Origin: UMGS1668 sp035447605
GTDB taxonomy: Bacteria; Bacillota; Clostridia; Oscillospirales; Ruminococcaceae
DNA length: 61,468 nucleotides
Assembly: GCA_035447605.1 (NCBI GenBank)
Contig: DAOTHJ010000012.1
Span: 1-61,468, forward strand
Reading direction: 5' to 3'
A program made the position numbers and the translations under genes. Below the pieces are notes generated by a model. It saw nothing but the letters and a program-made list of their open reading frames with translations. It was not told the DNA's origin and ran no database searches. Shown here one piece after another: positions 26,106-35,399 of the stretch (positions are counted from its first letter, which is position 1; every line of letters begins with the position of its first letter).

Positions 26106-27238
26106 TCCTCCGGCCTCCAAATCTTCTCGATGATGGGGGTGAGAAAGGCCTGTTCCGCCTCCGTCAGCCCCCGGTTGTTCTGCTTTTCAAAAAGTTCCCC
26201 AAAGAGCTCGAGCGGCGTCTTTTTCTCCGGATTCTCCGCCTGCCCGATCTCACGGACCGCACCGGTGCGCAGGTTTTTATAGTCGAGCTTCATCGCGTTC
26301 GGATAGACGGTCTGGAGCCTTGCCATGGCCTCGGGGATCTCCTCCTCATCCGTGAGCGTGATATGCAGGTAATCCTCCGTCGGCGTACCCTCGTACTTCC
26401 GGCGGTCGGTCAGCTCCTCGTAGGCGCCGCTGATCTCCCGCAGATCCCGCAGCGGACGAAGCGGAAGTTTCCGGACGGAGACGTTCCCCTTTTCGCGCAG
26501 TTCCACGACGGAGAGCGTCTTGTCGTCCTTCGCTTCGGAGAACGAGTATTTGAGCGGCGTTCCGCAGTAGCGGACGTATTCCGCGCCGGCACTCTGAGCG
26601 GTATGTAAGTGGCCGAGGGCCGCATAGTCGAAGCCCTCAAAGGCCGACGCGCCGATCTGATCGAGGCCGCCGACCGAGACTTCCTCGGATTCACAGCGGG
26701 CCGAGCCGGTCAAAAACTGGTGCGCGACGGCGACGTTGCGGATATTCCTGTCGAGCGGCAGCGTCTCCACAACGGCCCGGAAGGCGCTGTCGTAGGAGGA
26801 GCAGTCCGCCTCCGGAAGAGCTGCCCGCACAATTGCAGGCTTCAGGAACGGGATCATCCAGACAGAGAGAGGGCCGAATTCATCGGAGAGGACGACCGGC
26901 TCGATGACGCCGTCATAGACGGGCGAGAACCAGACGCCGCGGCCGCTCATCAGATGGGCGCCGAACGCCATTCGGTCCGCGGAATCGTGGTTGCCGCTGA
27001 TGACAAACACTTTGACGCCCTTATCCGCGAGGCCGGTGACAAAGGCGTCGAAAACCGAGACCGCCTCCGCCGGCGGAACCGGTTTGTCGTAGACGTCGCC
27101 GGCAATCAGGACGGCATCCGGCCGCTCCGCATCCGCACAGGCGAGGATCTCGGCCAGAATCGCCTGCTGGTCTTCGAGCAGGGAAAATTCGTTGAGCCGC
27201 TTGCCGATGTGCAGATCGGCGAGATGAAAGAACTTCAT
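26102..27238 (-). CDS. sbcD: SbcD, nuclease subunit of SbcCD
   Basis: SbcD is the Mre11-like manganese-dependent nuclease of the SbcCD complex. The product (378 residues) has all phosphoesterase motifs in order: FFHLADLHIGKRL, VLIAGDVYDKPVPP, VISGNHDSADRM, then VAVAHQFL and ALGHLHTAQ. The C-terminal capping domain is present. The ATG at 27238 is used; a TTG two codons earlier is an alternative, nearer to the AAAGGGGG site. The gene is first in the sbcDC operon. Confidence 0.95.
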   Translation of the reverse strand: MKFFHLADLHIGKRLNEFSLLEDQQAILAEILACADAERPDAVLIAGDVYDKPVPPAEAVSVFDAFVTGLADKGVKVFVISGNHDSADRMAFGAHLMSGRGVWFSPVYDGVIEPVVLSDEFGPLSVWMIPFLKPAIVRAALPEADCSSYDSAFRAVVETLPLDRNIRNVAVAHQFLTGSARCESEEVSVGGLDQIGASAFEGFDYAALGHLHTAQSAGAEYVRYCGTPLKYSFSEAKDDKTLSVVELREKGNVSVRKLPLRPLRDLREISGAYEELTDRRKYEGTPTEDYLHITLTDEEEIPEAMARLQTVYPNAMKLDYKNLRTGAVREIGQAENPEKKTPLELFGELFEKQNNRGLTEAEQAFLTPIIEKIWRPEE

Positions 27239-27279
27239 CCGCAAAAGGCCCCCTTTCCGTGAAACAGGCTGATAAGAAA

Positions 27280-27307
27280 ATTATACCTGATTTTCGCCCG
27301 TTTGCAA
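27280..27307 (-). promoter_or_regulatory. Promoter of sbcDC
   Basis: On the minus strand TTGCAA (27307-27302), a 16-bp spacer and TATAAT (27285-27280), about 40 bp upstream of sbcD. Confidence 0.7.
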
Positions 27308-27652
27308 CCGCGCGATGGTACAAAAACGACCGAACGGTCCCGGCGGAGCGGCACTCGCCCCTGACGGCCGCATCGGATGGAAAAAATGCCGGGAATGCGC
27401 TCCGCCGGAAAGGCTCCGCAGGAACATCTCTCCCGACGGGAAACTCTGTTTCAGCCACCGGAAACCCATGCTGGCCTCCCCGATAAAAACACGGCGGTTT
27501 TTCCCGGACAGGAGACCGTTAAAAATCCACCTCATTCTCGGGTAAAAGAAAAAAAGCCGCGGCGGGCTGGAACTATCCTGTTTTTATTACCCTCCGGTCC
27601 ATGCCCGGCCGCCCAGATGCTGGGAATTTCAACCCCGGGCATCATCACAAAA
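27308..27652. other. Intergenic region without recognised genes
   Basis: GC-rich sequence between the sbcDC promoter and the aminotransferase terminator. Open frames on both strands are short and unlike proteins; no hairpin series or repeat was noticed. Confidence 0.4.
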
Positions 27653-27682
27653 GAAAAGAGCCCCGGCAGGCGGGGCTTTTAT
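27653..27682 (-). terminator. Terminator after the aminotransferase gene
   Basis: GCCCCG (27660-27665) pairs with CGGGGC (27671-27676), extended by AAAAG/CTTTT. T-rich on the minus strand past the stem. Confidence 0.85.
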
Positions 27683-27687
27683 GTAAA

Positions 27688-28902
27688 TTATTGATGATAG
27701 CCGTCAAGGAAGTCGCCGAGATCCTCCATCGCCTTTTTCAGAACCGGCGCTTCCGGCAGAAGGACAAGGCGGAAATGATCCGGCTCCGGGTAGTCAAAGC
27801 CGCTGCCCGGCACGACCAGAATATGCTTTGCAAGAAGCAGATCCCGGGCGAATTTCCGGTCGTCGGCGATATGAAATTTCTCTTTTGAGAGCTTCGGGAA
27901 CATATAAAACGCGCCGCTGTTTTTAACGAAATCGACGCCGTCGATCTTCTCAAGGACGGATGCCGCGGCCTCCCGCTGCTCGTAAAGCCGTCCGCCGGGA
28001 ATAACCATCGAGCGCGGAGTCTCCTCGTCGGCGAGCGCGGCCGGGATCACGACCTGCGTCAGGGCGTTGGAGCACAGGCGCATCGCCGCGAGCTGCACCA
28101 CGCCGTCAAGGACGTCCTCTCCCCCTTCCACCGCGCCGCTAAAGCACATCCATCCGCAGCGGAAACCGCAGACGGAATGGGATTTGCTCAAACCGTTCAG
28201 CGTCACGCAGAAGAGATCCGGCGCAAGGGAGGCGGTGGAGACGTGCTCCTTTCCATCCATAACAAGGCGGTCGTAGATCTCGTCGGAAATCAGAATGAGG
28301 CCGTATTCCCGGGCGAGGGCGACGATTTTTTCCAATACTTCCTTCGGATAGACCGCGCCGGTGGGGTTATTGGGGTTGATGACAAGGATCGCCCTCGTGC
28401 GCGGCGTGATCTTTGCGCGCATGTCGTCCGGATCGGGATACCAGCCGGCGCTCTCGTCGCAGCGGTAATAGACAGGCTTCGCATCCGCGAGGATCACGCA
28501 GTTGCTCCAGAGCGAATAGTTCGGGCACGGGAGCAGCACCTCGTCTCCGGCGTTCAGCAGCGAGGTACAGAGCATGCCGGCAAGCTCGCTGACACCGTTT
28601 CCAATAAAGATATGGTCCGGGGAAAGATTCGGCAGGCCCTTCTTCGTCTCATAGGCGCAGATGGCCTTTCTTGCCGCGGGCATGCCCTTGAGATCACAGT
28701 AGGCGACCGTCTGATCCAGGTTTTCCAGCAGCGCGCGGCGGATGCTCTCCGGCATACCGAAACCGAAAGCCGGCGGATTCCCGGTGTTGAGACGCAGGAC
28801 TTCGATTCCGGAGGCCATCATTTTGAGTGCCTCCTGATAAACGGCACCTCGAATATCGGAGCGGACCGATGCGATCCGCCCGGAACGCAGGATTTCTTCC
28901 AT
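27688..28902 (-). CDS. PLP-dependent aminotransferase, alanine transaminase (AlaA)-like
   Basis: The 404-residue fold-type I aminotransferase closely follows E. coli AlaA in layout: DIRGAVYQEALKM, LNTGNPPAFGFGMPESIR, YCDLKGMPAARKAIC, IFIGNGVSELAGML, AILVINPNNPTGAVYPKEVL, ISDEIYDRLVMDG, and the PLP lysine in TLNGLSKSHSVCGFRCGWM. It ends in DGYHQ, as AlaA does. It probably interconverts pyruvate/glutamate and alanine/2-oxoglutarate; the exact substrate range is inferred. The start at 28902 has GGAGGTG upstream. The promoter carries a perfect 14-bp palindrome, suggesting control by a repressor. Confidence 0.88.
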   Translation of the reverse strand: MEEILRSGRIASVRSDIRGAVYQEALKMMASGIEVLRLNTGNPPAFGFGMPESIRRALLENLDQTVAYCDLKGMPAARKAICAYETKKGLPNLSPDHIFIGNGVSELAGMLCTSLLNAGDEVLLPCPNYSLWSNCVILADAKPVYYRCDESAGWYPDPDDMRAKITPRTRAILVINPNNPTGAVYPKEVLEKIVALAREYGLILISDEIYDRLVMDGKEHVSTASLAPDLFCVTLNGLSKSHSVCGFRCGWMCFSGAVEGGEDVLDGVVQLAAMRLCSNALTQVVIPAALADEETPRSMVIPGGRLYEQREAAASVLEKIDGVDFVKNSGAFYMFPKLSKEKFHIADDRKFARDLLLAKHILVVPGSGFDYPEPDHFRLVLLPEAPVLKKAMEDLGDFLDGYHQ

Positions 28903-28935
28903 ATCAGCACCTCCAAAAAAAGAAAATATGAGCCT

Positions 28936-28964
28936 ATTATATTGCAATGCAGGAAATCCTGCAA
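28936..28964 (-). promoter_or_regulatory. Promoter with embedded palindrome, aminotransferase gene
   Basis: On the minus strand TTGCAG (28964-28959), a 17-bp spacer and TATAAT (28941-28936). The perfect palindrome GCAGGAAATCCTGC (28949-28962) overlaps the -35 and spacer and could be an operator. Confidence 0.7.
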
Positions 28965-29209
28965 GAAGTTCCACCGACTTTTTCCAAAAAGGCCGAATTT
29001 TATGGATTTTTCAGGCCGACAGTCGTATAATGAGTGCATCTTTTGCCCGAAGCCGCCGGCCGAACACACAGAAAAACCGCGGCGAAAAAACGGGCCGAGC
29101 GGGTTCCCTGCTGCCGGGCATAGAGTTTTATCTTTCCCGCATGGCAGATGAAACCCCGGTCATGCAAAAAAACAGCTTCATTGGAGTCTCAAAAAGAAAG
29201 GAATTTTTC

Positions 29210-29995
29210 ATGAAAATTGCCGTCGTGACCGGTGCCTCCTCCGGCATCGGGAAAGAATACGTCCGCCTGCTCGCAAAAGAGGGAGCGGTCGACGAGATCT
29301 GGGCGCTCGCCCGCCGGGAGGAAAAGCTCGCGAACCTTGCGGAGGAATGTTCCTTCCCGGTCCGGGCCGTCCGCACCGACGTCGCAAGCCGGGAATCCGT
29401 CGCGGAATATCAAAAGCTGCTTGAGGCGGAAAAACCGGACGTGCGCATGCTCATCAACAACGCAGGATACGGGCGCTTCGGCTCGTTTGAAGCGATCGGC
29501 GCCGAGGATTCCGTCGGCATGATCGAGACGAACTGCTGCGGCCTCATCCTGATGACGTTCGCCACCCTGCCTTATATGAAAGCCGGCTCGCGGATTCTCA
29601 ACACCTGCTCCCAGTCCGCGTTTCAGCCGGTGCCCTATATGAATATTTACGCCTCTTCAAAGGTATTCATACTGAATCACACCCGTGCCCTGCGCAGGGA
29701 GCTCGCGCCGAGGGGCATCTCCGTCACCTGCGTCTGTCCCGGCTGGGTAAAGACCGCCTTCCTTGACCTTGCGCATCAGGTTGAGGCGCAGACGATCACG
29801 AAATATAACGAACTGGTCACGCCGGAACAGGTGGCACGGCACGCCCTCGCCGATGCGGAAAAAGGCAGGGAGATGTCCGTCTTCCCCAACAGCACGAGAG
29901 GGATGCGCCTCGCCTGCAAGCTCCTGCCGCACGGCTTTATCATGTGGTACTGGATGAAATGGCAGGGACTTGGAAACTTCGCCAAAAATAAATAA
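29210..29995 (+). CDS. Short-chain dehydrogenase/reductase
   Basis: The 261-residue SDR has the NAD(P)-binding MKIAVVTGASSGIGKEYVRL at the N-terminus, MLINNAGYGRFG, the catalytic serine region ILNTCSQSAFQPVP, the catalytic YASSK, and CVCPGWVKTAFLD. A Trp-rich C-terminal tail (FIMWYWMKW) may touch the membrane. The substrate cannot be told from sequence. The start at 29210 follows AAAGGAA; open sequence upstream has no such site. It stands alone, between the divergent aminotransferase gene and the convergent GNAT gene. Confidence 0.88.
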   Translation: MKIAVVTGASSGIGKEYVRLLAKEGAVDEIWALARREEKLANLAEECSFPVRAVRTDVASRESVAEYQKLLEAEKPDVRMLINNAGYGRFGSFEAIGAEDSVGMIETNCCGLILMTFATLPYMKAGSRILNTCSQSAFQPVPYMNIYASSKVFILNHTRALRRELAPRGISVTCVCPGWVKTAFLDLAHQVEAQTITKYNELVTPEQVARHALADAEKGREMSVFPNSTRGMRLACKLLPHGFIMWYWMKWQGLGNFAKNK

Positions 29996-29998
29996 ATC

Positions 29999-30036
29999 AA
30001 AAGGCCTCCCGGCCCGAACAGGCGCGGAAGGCCTTT
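29999..30036. terminator. Terminator between convergent SDR and GNAT genes
   Basis: AAAGGCCT (30000-30007) pairs with AGGCCTTT (30029-30036), with weak extra pairing inside. It can serve both sides. Confidence 0.75.
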
Positions 30037-30049
30037 GTATTTCCGGCAG

Positions 30050-30658
30050 TCATACCCACTGGCCGGGGAGATGCAGCTTTTCCATATAAGGAAACCCTTT
30101 GTCGAATTCCTCCAGCTCCTCCTGCGGCAGATCAAAATAGACCGGCGGATCGTAAAATTGCCCGTGAACGCCCTCCAAGCCGCAGGGAAGAAGCTCCTTC
30201 GCCATAAAGGCCGGAAAGTTTTCCCCCTCCGGCGTGGTGATTCCGAAACGCTCGCAGGGGCAGAAGCCGTGGCGCGGATAATAATCCGGCTCCCCGTAAA
30301 TGATGACGGCCTTCCAGCCGAGCTGCGCCGCCAGACCAAGCGTCGTATCCAGCAGCGCCCCGCCGATGCCCATCCGCTGAAACTCCGGATCCACGCAGAG
30401 CGGCCCGAACGTCAGCATCTCCGTCCGTCTGTCCCCATCCTGCACCCGGCCGACCGCATAATAGATCGCGCCGACGATCCGCCCGCCGATCTCCGCCACG
30501 CGGGTGAGCTCCGGCACATAGGAGGGGTCCTGCCGGAGCTTGTGCACCAGCAGGTGCTCGTTGCAGCCCGGAACATGCAGATTCCAGAATGCCTTCTTCG
30601 TCACCCACTCCGCATCATGCCAATCCGCTTCCATCTCTTTTCTGAGAAGATATTCCAT
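30050..30658 (-). CDS. GNAT-family N-acetyltransferase (YhbS-like)
   Basis: The 202-residue product has the acetyl-CoA-binding core of GNAT enzymes: IGGRIVGAIYYAVGRV, FGPLCVDPEFQRMGIGGALL (the Q/RxxGxG/A loop), and VIIYGEPDYYPRHGFCPCER. The YYPRHGF stretch is typical of the YhbS/COG3153 branch. The acceptor is unknown. The ATG at 30658 (MEYLLRKEME) is chosen over an upstream ATG because of the better N-terminus. Confidence 0.82.
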   Translation of the reverse strand: MEYLLRKEMEADWHDAEWVTKKAFWNLHVPGCNEHLLVHKLRQDPSYVPELTRVAEIGGRIVGAIYYAVGRVQDGDRRTEMLTFGPLCVDPEFQRMGIGGALLDTTLGLAAQLGWKAVIIYGEPDYYPRHGFCPCERFGITTPEGENFPAFMAKELLPCGLEGVHGQFYDPPVYFDLPQEELEEFDKGFPYMEKLHLPGQWV

Positions 30659-30993
30659 GTTCGCCGCCCTCTTTCCAATCAATCATTATGGCACGAAAAT
30701 GATGCGAAAACGCCGGATTTTTGTCCGATGCGCGTATGGTAACTAATTTTTGCGGAGAGCATCGCCTCTCTATGCCGCCATAGCCGGCGCATACCGGCAG
30801 ACCGCCCCCCCAGAATGCCCCCGCAGGCGGGCATTTCCGGCAGGCAAAGACAAAGCGGAAAACGAACTTCGTGAAAACGCAGGAAGCACCCGGAATGAGT
30901 CTATGCGTGCTCATATCCCCGGCAAAGTAGGAGTCTTGCCGGCCCTGTTCCTCCGGGTGGCTTTCATTTTTTTGCCGATGCTCATGAGAAAAA
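30659..30993. other. Intergenic region without recognised genes
   Basis: Between the GNAT start and the rubredoxin terminator. It contains an AATGCCC/GGGCATT palindrome near 30813-30834 without a T run. Nothing else is recognised. Confidence 0.4.
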
Positions 30994-31024
30994 AGCCGCT
31001 CCGGTATGTTGCACCGGAGCGGCT
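30994..31024 (-). terminator. Terminator after rubredoxin
   Basis: Perfect 12-bp stem AGCCGCTCCGGT/ACCGGAGCGGCT, followed on the minus strand by six T. Confidence 0.93.
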
Positions 31025-31029
31025 CTCTG

Positions 31030-31185
31030 TTATTGCGCGATAAAAGCCTCTTTGGGAGCGCCGCAGATCGGGCAGACCCAGTCCTCCGGAACATCCTCCC
31101 ACTTGGTGCCCGGTGCGATCCCGTTCTTCGGATCTCCAGCTTCCTCGTCGTAGACGTACCCACAATAGGAGCAAACGTATTTCAT
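31030..31185 (-). CDS. Rubredoxin
   Basis: Rubredoxin is a small one-iron electron carrier. The 51-residue product MKYVCSYCGYVYDEEAGDP has the iron ligands Cys5, Cys8, Cys38 and Cys41 in CxxC pairs (CSYCG and CPICG) and the conserved GTKWEDVPEDW. The ATG at 31185 follows GGAGGG. It lies 22 bp after the flavodiiron protein gene, so it is very likely its electron donor in removal of oxygen or nitric oxide. Confidence 0.97.
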   Translation of the reverse strand: MKYVCSYCGYVYDEEAGDPKNGIAPGTKWEDVPEDWVCPICGAPKEAFIAQ

Positions 31186-31207
31186 CTTTGACCCTCCTTT
31201 TATTGTT

Positions 31208-32440
31208 TCAGGCTTCCGCCTGTGAAATACCTGATTTTCCGGCCTCCACGGAGGCGGCAATCACATCTGCCGCGGCAAAAAGCTCCTCCATCTGGTTCTC
31301 CCGGAGCGAGGATTTCAGCGTCAGCGTCTCCTCCAGAATGGTCACGCCCTTGAGCCCGCCGAGAATCTCCCGCATCAGTTTGCCGGAGGCCGGCGCCCAG
31401 CTGCCGTTTTCGAGGATCATCACCGTGCGGTTCTGGATGGCGTGGGCGGCAAGATCCCGCAGCAGCGCATCCATTGTGACAAAGACGCCCATGTTGTAGG
31501 TCGGCGCGGCAAAGACCAGATGGCTCCATTTGAAGGCCGCGGCGATAATCTCAGAGGCTGGCGTTACGGAGACGTCGAACATCACGGTCCGCACGCCCTT
31601 CTCGCTGAGCCGGCAGGCAAGGATATTGGCGGCATTCTCCGTATTTCCGTAAATGGAGGCATAGGCGATCATCACGCCGGCTTCCTCCGGCTCATAGGCG
31701 CTCCATTTCCGATATTTTTCGAGATACGCGGCAAAATCTTTTCTCCAGACCGGGCCGTGGAGCGGACAGACCATGGCGATATCGAGCCCGGCGGCCTTTT
31801 TGAGCAGCTGCTGCACCGGGAGGCTGTATTTGCCGATGATGTTGGCGTAATAGCGGCGGGCTTCGTCGAGGTAATCCCCGAAGAAATCCATCTCGTCGGC
31901 AAAGACGGCGCCGTTCAGCGCGCCGAACGTGCCGAACGCGTCGGCGGAAAACAGGATCTTATCCGCATGGTCGTAGGTGACCATCACTTCCGGCCAGTGA
32001 ACCATCGGCGCGGAATAGAACGTGAGCTGATGCTTCCCGGCGGAGAGCGTCTCGCCCTCCTTCACGATCCGGATTCTGCGGGAATAATCCTCGCTGAAAA
32101 ACTGGCCGATCATCATGGCCGATTTTTCGCTGCAAACGACCTCCGTCTCCGGATGGCGCAGCAGCAGCTCCGCAAGCGTTGCGGAATGATCCGGTTCCAT
32201 ATGCTGCACAATCACATATTCCAGCGGACGCCCGGCCAGCACATGGGCCAGATTCTCAAAAAACACCCTGCCGACGGCCTTGTCGACCGTATCGAACAGA
32301 ACGGCCTTCTCATCCAGAAGCAGATAAGAGTTGTAGGAGACGCCCTTCGGCACCGAATAGACGCCTTCGAACATGGCTAGGCGGCGGTCGTCGGCCCCGA
32401 TCCACGTCACGTCCTCCGTCACCTTTCTGATGCAGTACAT
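31208..32440 (-). CDS. Flavodiiron protein (FprA-type A flavoprotein)
   Basis: Flavodiiron proteins reduce O2 to water and/or NO to N2O in anaerobes. The 410-residue product has an N-terminal beta-lactamase-like domain with the di-iron ligands VQHMEPDH (His80, Glu82, Asp84, with His85), APMVHWPEVM, LFSADAFGTFG and VCPLHGPVW, and a C-terminal flavodoxin domain with the FMN loop YASIYGNTENA. All ligands are kept. The start at 32440 (MYCIRKVTEDVTW) follows GGAGGAGG. It is cotranscribed with rubredoxin. Confidence 0.94.
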   Translation of the reverse strand: MYCIRKVTEDVTWIGADDRRLAMFEGVYSVPKGVSYNSYLLLDEKAVLFDTVDKAVGRVFFENLAHVLAGRPLEYVIVQHMEPDHSATLAELLLRHPETEVVCSEKSAMMIGQFFSEDYSRRIRIVKEGETLSAGKHQLTFYSAPMVHWPEVMVTYDHADKILFSADAFGTFGALNGAVFADEMDFFGDYLDEARRYYANIIGKYSLPVQQLLKKAAGLDIAMVCPLHGPVWRKDFAAYLEKYRKWSAYEPEEAGVMIAYASIYGNTENAANILACRLSEKGVRTVMFDVSVTPASEIIAAAFKWSHLVFAAPTYNMGVFVTMDALLRDLAAHAIQNRTVMILENGSWAPASGKLMREILGGLKGVTILEETLTLKSSLRENQMEELFAAADVIAASVEAGKSGISQAEA

Positions 32441-32471
32441 AAACAAGCCTCCTCCATAATAATCCACCTCT

Positions 32472-32500
32472 ATCATAACAAAAGCGCCGCCGGGTTTCAA
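32472..32500 (-). promoter_or_regulatory. Promoter of the flavodiiron-rubredoxin operon
   Basis: On the minus strand TTGAAA (32500-32495), a 17-bp spacer and TATGAT (32477-32472). The -35 lies in the loop of the upstream terminator hairpin. Confidence 0.75.
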
Positions 32501-32516
32501 GATTCCCGGGCGGCGC
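32484..32516 (-). terminator. Terminator of the ABC exporter operon
   Basis: GC-rich stem (GCGCCGCC-GGG with CCCGGGCGGCGC, one bulge) around a ten-base loop, followed on the minus strand by CTTTTGTT. It overlaps the flavodiiron promoter. Confidence 0.6.
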
Positions 32517-32537
32517 CTGTCTTCTTTTTTTACAGAA

Positions 32538-33899
32538 TTATTCCCTGCGGATGGCCTCGATGGCGCTGATTTTCACCGCGCGGTTCGCCGGATAGAATCC
32601 GGAGATGAGACCGACGCCCGTTGCAAATGCCATTCCGATCCCCACAAGCCATAGCGGGATGATGGAGAGTCTGCTGTCTCCCCCGTAATAGCCCATGGAG
32701 CTGCCTAGAATGAGATTTAAAACATAAGAAATAAGGTACGACAATCCCACGCCGAGAACTCCTCCTCCAAAGCCGATCAAGCCGGCCTCGCCGAGAAAGA
32801 TGGTGCGGATGTTGCTCAGTTTGCAGCCGAGCACCTTCATGACGCCGATCTCTCTGGTGCGCTCATAGATGCTCATAACCATCGTGTTGGTGATACCGAG
32901 CGCCGCAACCAGCATCGAGACGCCGCCGATGCCGCCGAGAACCAGCTGCACCGTTTTCATCTGCTTGTTGATCTCTTCCCTCATGGAGGCCATGCTCGAG
33001 GTCTGGTAGCCCATATCCTGAATGGCCTTCTCCACGGCCTCCACATCGTCCACCGAGGAGGCCTTGACATAAACGGTGTCGTAGGTGGCCTCTTTCGTAT
33101 TGGTGGTGCGGATTCCGTTTTCCTTGTTGTAGATCTTTTGCAGCTCGGTCGCGTAACGGATGTCGATATAGACGGAATAGGATTTGTCAAACTGATAGTT
33201 GGATTCCTCATCCGCCTTCAGGATGCCGGTGACCTTCAGCTTCTCGTTGTCGGCTTTCTTTTCCGGGATGCTCTCGTAGTCGTAGTTGCCGCTGCTGCTG
33301 TCGACCACGTTGAAATAGAAGTCGTCGTGAAGCGGATCGACAAACGGATCCTTGACGTTTCCGTTCGCATCCGGCGTGCTGTCGATGTAGTTGTTGCGCT
33401 TGCGCTTTGTGTCGCGGAACTGGTACGCAGCCTGCGCGCCGAATACGGCGGCATATTTTCCGTCGTTTGTCTCCGGCAGGCTGCCCTCTTCCGTCTCGTA
33501 GCCCAGCACATCCAGCGCATCCAAATAGACGCCGTAAACGGAGCCTTCATACTTGTAGCGGTCGTCGCTTTGGAGGACCAGGGAGCTCCACGAATCGAGA
33601 TAGACGAACGGCGTCGCGCCCGTCACGTTCTCCATCTGCTGAAACTCCTTCACCGCCGTTTCGGTCAGCTCGACCTGCTCGGTTGAATCGCTGCTCCAGT
33701 TCTTATAGACCGTGATGATGGTCAGATCGCCCATCTGGTCCAACCAGGCGAGCTGCTGCTGCGTCATGCCGACTCCGAGCGAGAGCATCACCACGATGGA
33801 GCAGGTGCCGATGACCACGCCGAAAATCGTCAGCAGGGTCCGCACCTTTCGCCTCCATAGATTCTGGAGGCTTGACAAAAACAGATCCGATATTCTCAC
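32538..33899 (-). CDS. MacB/FtsX-type ABC transporter permease
   Basis: The 453-residue product has one N-terminal membrane segment (RTLLTIFGVVIGTCSIVVML), a large extracellular MacB-like periplasmic core domain (about 50-300), and three C-terminal membrane segments of the FtsX domain, with the coupling motif YERTREIGVMKVLGCKLSNI. Such permeases work by mechanotransmission in export or signalling rather than import. The start is GTG at 33899 with GGAGG six bases upstream. It is the last gene of a three-gene operon with an ATPase and a membrane-anchored accessory protein. Confidence 0.9.
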   Translation of the reverse strand: MRISDLFLSSLQNLWRRKVRTLLTIFGVVIGTCSIVVMLSLGVGMTQQQLAWLDQMGDLTIITVYKNWSSDSTEQVELTETAVKEFQQMENVTGATPFVYLDSWSSLVLQSDDRYKYEGSVYGVYLDALDVLGYETEEGSLPETNDGKYAAVFGAQAAYQFRDTKRKRNNYIDSTPDANGNVKDPFVDPLHDDFYFNVVDSSSGNYDYESIPEKKADNEKLKVTGILKADEESNYQFDKSYSVYIDIRYATELQKIYNKENGIRTTNTKEATYDTVYVKASSVDDVEAVEKAIQDMGYQTSSMASMREEINKQMKTVQLVLGGIGGVSMLVAALGITNTMVMSIYERTREIGVMKVLGCKLSNIRTIFLGEAGLIGFGGGVLGVGLSYLISYVLNLILGSSMGYYGGDSRLSIIPLWLVGIGMAFATGVGLISGFYPANRAVKISAIEAIRRE

Positions 33900-33911
33900 A
33901 AAAAGCCTCCA

Positions 33912-35399
33912 TCAGAGTTCGTCGTCGGCCAACGCGGCGGCCTTTTTCTTCTTTGCGCGCTTCACCAGCACCACCGTCAGAACGGCCGCGACCACCACGC
34001 CGCCGCCGACATAATACCAAATCGGGTTCAGCCCGGCGGGCTCCTCAACAATCGGCCCCTCCGGAGGATAGGGTTCCACGGGGTAGTCGGTATACATCTC
34101 CTCGGCGTAGGCGGTAAAGTCGCGGACAATCGTCTTTTCCGTGCCGTCCTCAAGCTCATAGGTGATGGTCGCGGTGCCGATGACTTCGCCTCCCGCGGTG
34201 GCCACCATCGGCAGCTCGAGCTCATCCTTGGTATTGGCGGCGAGCTGGCCGTAATATTCGGAGGCGCCGTTGTTGCTCAGGGCCTCGGATTCGATCTTGC
34301 CCATGACGTTGTAGACCGGCACGCTGCCCTTGTTGATGATCGTGAAGGTGAGGTAATTCTCTTCACCCGGATAGAGGTAATCCGGCAGCTCCATATCGAG
34401 AATGTCGAAGCGATCCTCTTTATCCTCCTCCTCTTCCTCATTTCCGAAGAAGAGGCTCACGTTTTCGCTGTCCTGCCCGCTGGCATAGGCGTCGTTTGCA
34501 AGATACTGATAAGAGAACGCAATGCCGAGGGAGGCAAAGGTGGTCTTGACCGTATCGCTGTCCGCATAAAGGGTAAAGGTCTGGGAGACGGTCTCTCCGG
34601 CCTTGATTTTTTCTATGTAGAAGTTGGTGCTCGCCTTCGGCAGCGTGATGCCCGCCTCAGGAGTGAGCGACATCATGACGCTCTCGAGCGCGGCCGATTT
34701 GCCGGTATTTTAAAAGCTGATCGTGACGGTGAAATCCTCATCCGTCGGAAGCTGCTGGCCGGCCGTGCTCACGGAGGTGATGACCAGATGCGGCGTCAGG
34801 ATCGGATCCGTCTCGTCCTCATCCTCGGACTCATCGTCGTCGGTGCCGATCACGGGCTTGTTGACGCTGATGTAAACGGAGGAGAAAGAAAGCGTCGTGG
34901 GATCATCTTCTGTACCTTTATATAATTTCACGGAAAATGGGTACTGAAGGGTGGACGTCTCCAAGCTGCTATTTGCTTTCAGGCTCAACGAAACGGTGAA
35001 AGTACTGTTTTCCGTGTCCAAATATAAGTTTTTATCAGGGGAAACCTTTTGGGCCTCTTTAAAACTATATACAACCGACCCGGATGTCTCCTTGAAATTT
35101 CCGTTATCCAGAATCAGAGAACTTTGTTGAAGATTATCAATATAAGTATCAAGATCCTCAAGATACTCAGGATCCTCGGGATCTTGAGGAAGTGTAACAT
35201 GAAAAACAAGTTTAAGAGTAAATGTATTGCCGGGTCTCACGACCGTTTTACTGCTCGTTCCGGGTATGGAATAAGATTGCAGATAAAAATCAGAATCCCA
35301 ATCGTCTTCTTCTGCGGCAAACGCCGTGACGGGCAGCATGGCCACCATCAGGAGCACAGCAAGCAAAAGCGCAAAAAATCTGATCCGTTCAGTTTTCAT
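33912..35399 (-). pseudogene. Secreted, membrane-anchored accessory protein of the ABC exporter, split by an in-frame TAA
   Basis: Two open segments lie in the same frame. The first (35399-34710) starts MKTERIRFFALLLAVLLMVA with a signal peptide ending AFA, then a beta-rich domain and an acidic DDDESEDEDETD linker, and stops at TAA (34712-34710) after FTVTISF. After the stop the frame goes on at once as NTGKSAALESVMMSLTPEAG and runs to 33912, ending in a membrane segment (WYYVGGGVVVAAVLTVVLV) and a KRAKKKK tail. The CARDB-like repeat FTVTISF-x-NTGKSAALESV spans the stop, so one residue codon has changed to TAA. It is a pseudogene, a readthrough case or a sequencing error. The ribosome site AAGGAGAT before 35399 is good. 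Confidence 0.82.

Noticed and set aside
23334..27238. sbcDC as a defence system
   Set aside because: It is a normal housekeeping pair for DNA end repair with no defence genes around it.
27281..27690. Open frames on both strands between sbcD and the aminotransferase gene
   Set aside because: Short, without ribosome sites, and with residue use unlike proteins.
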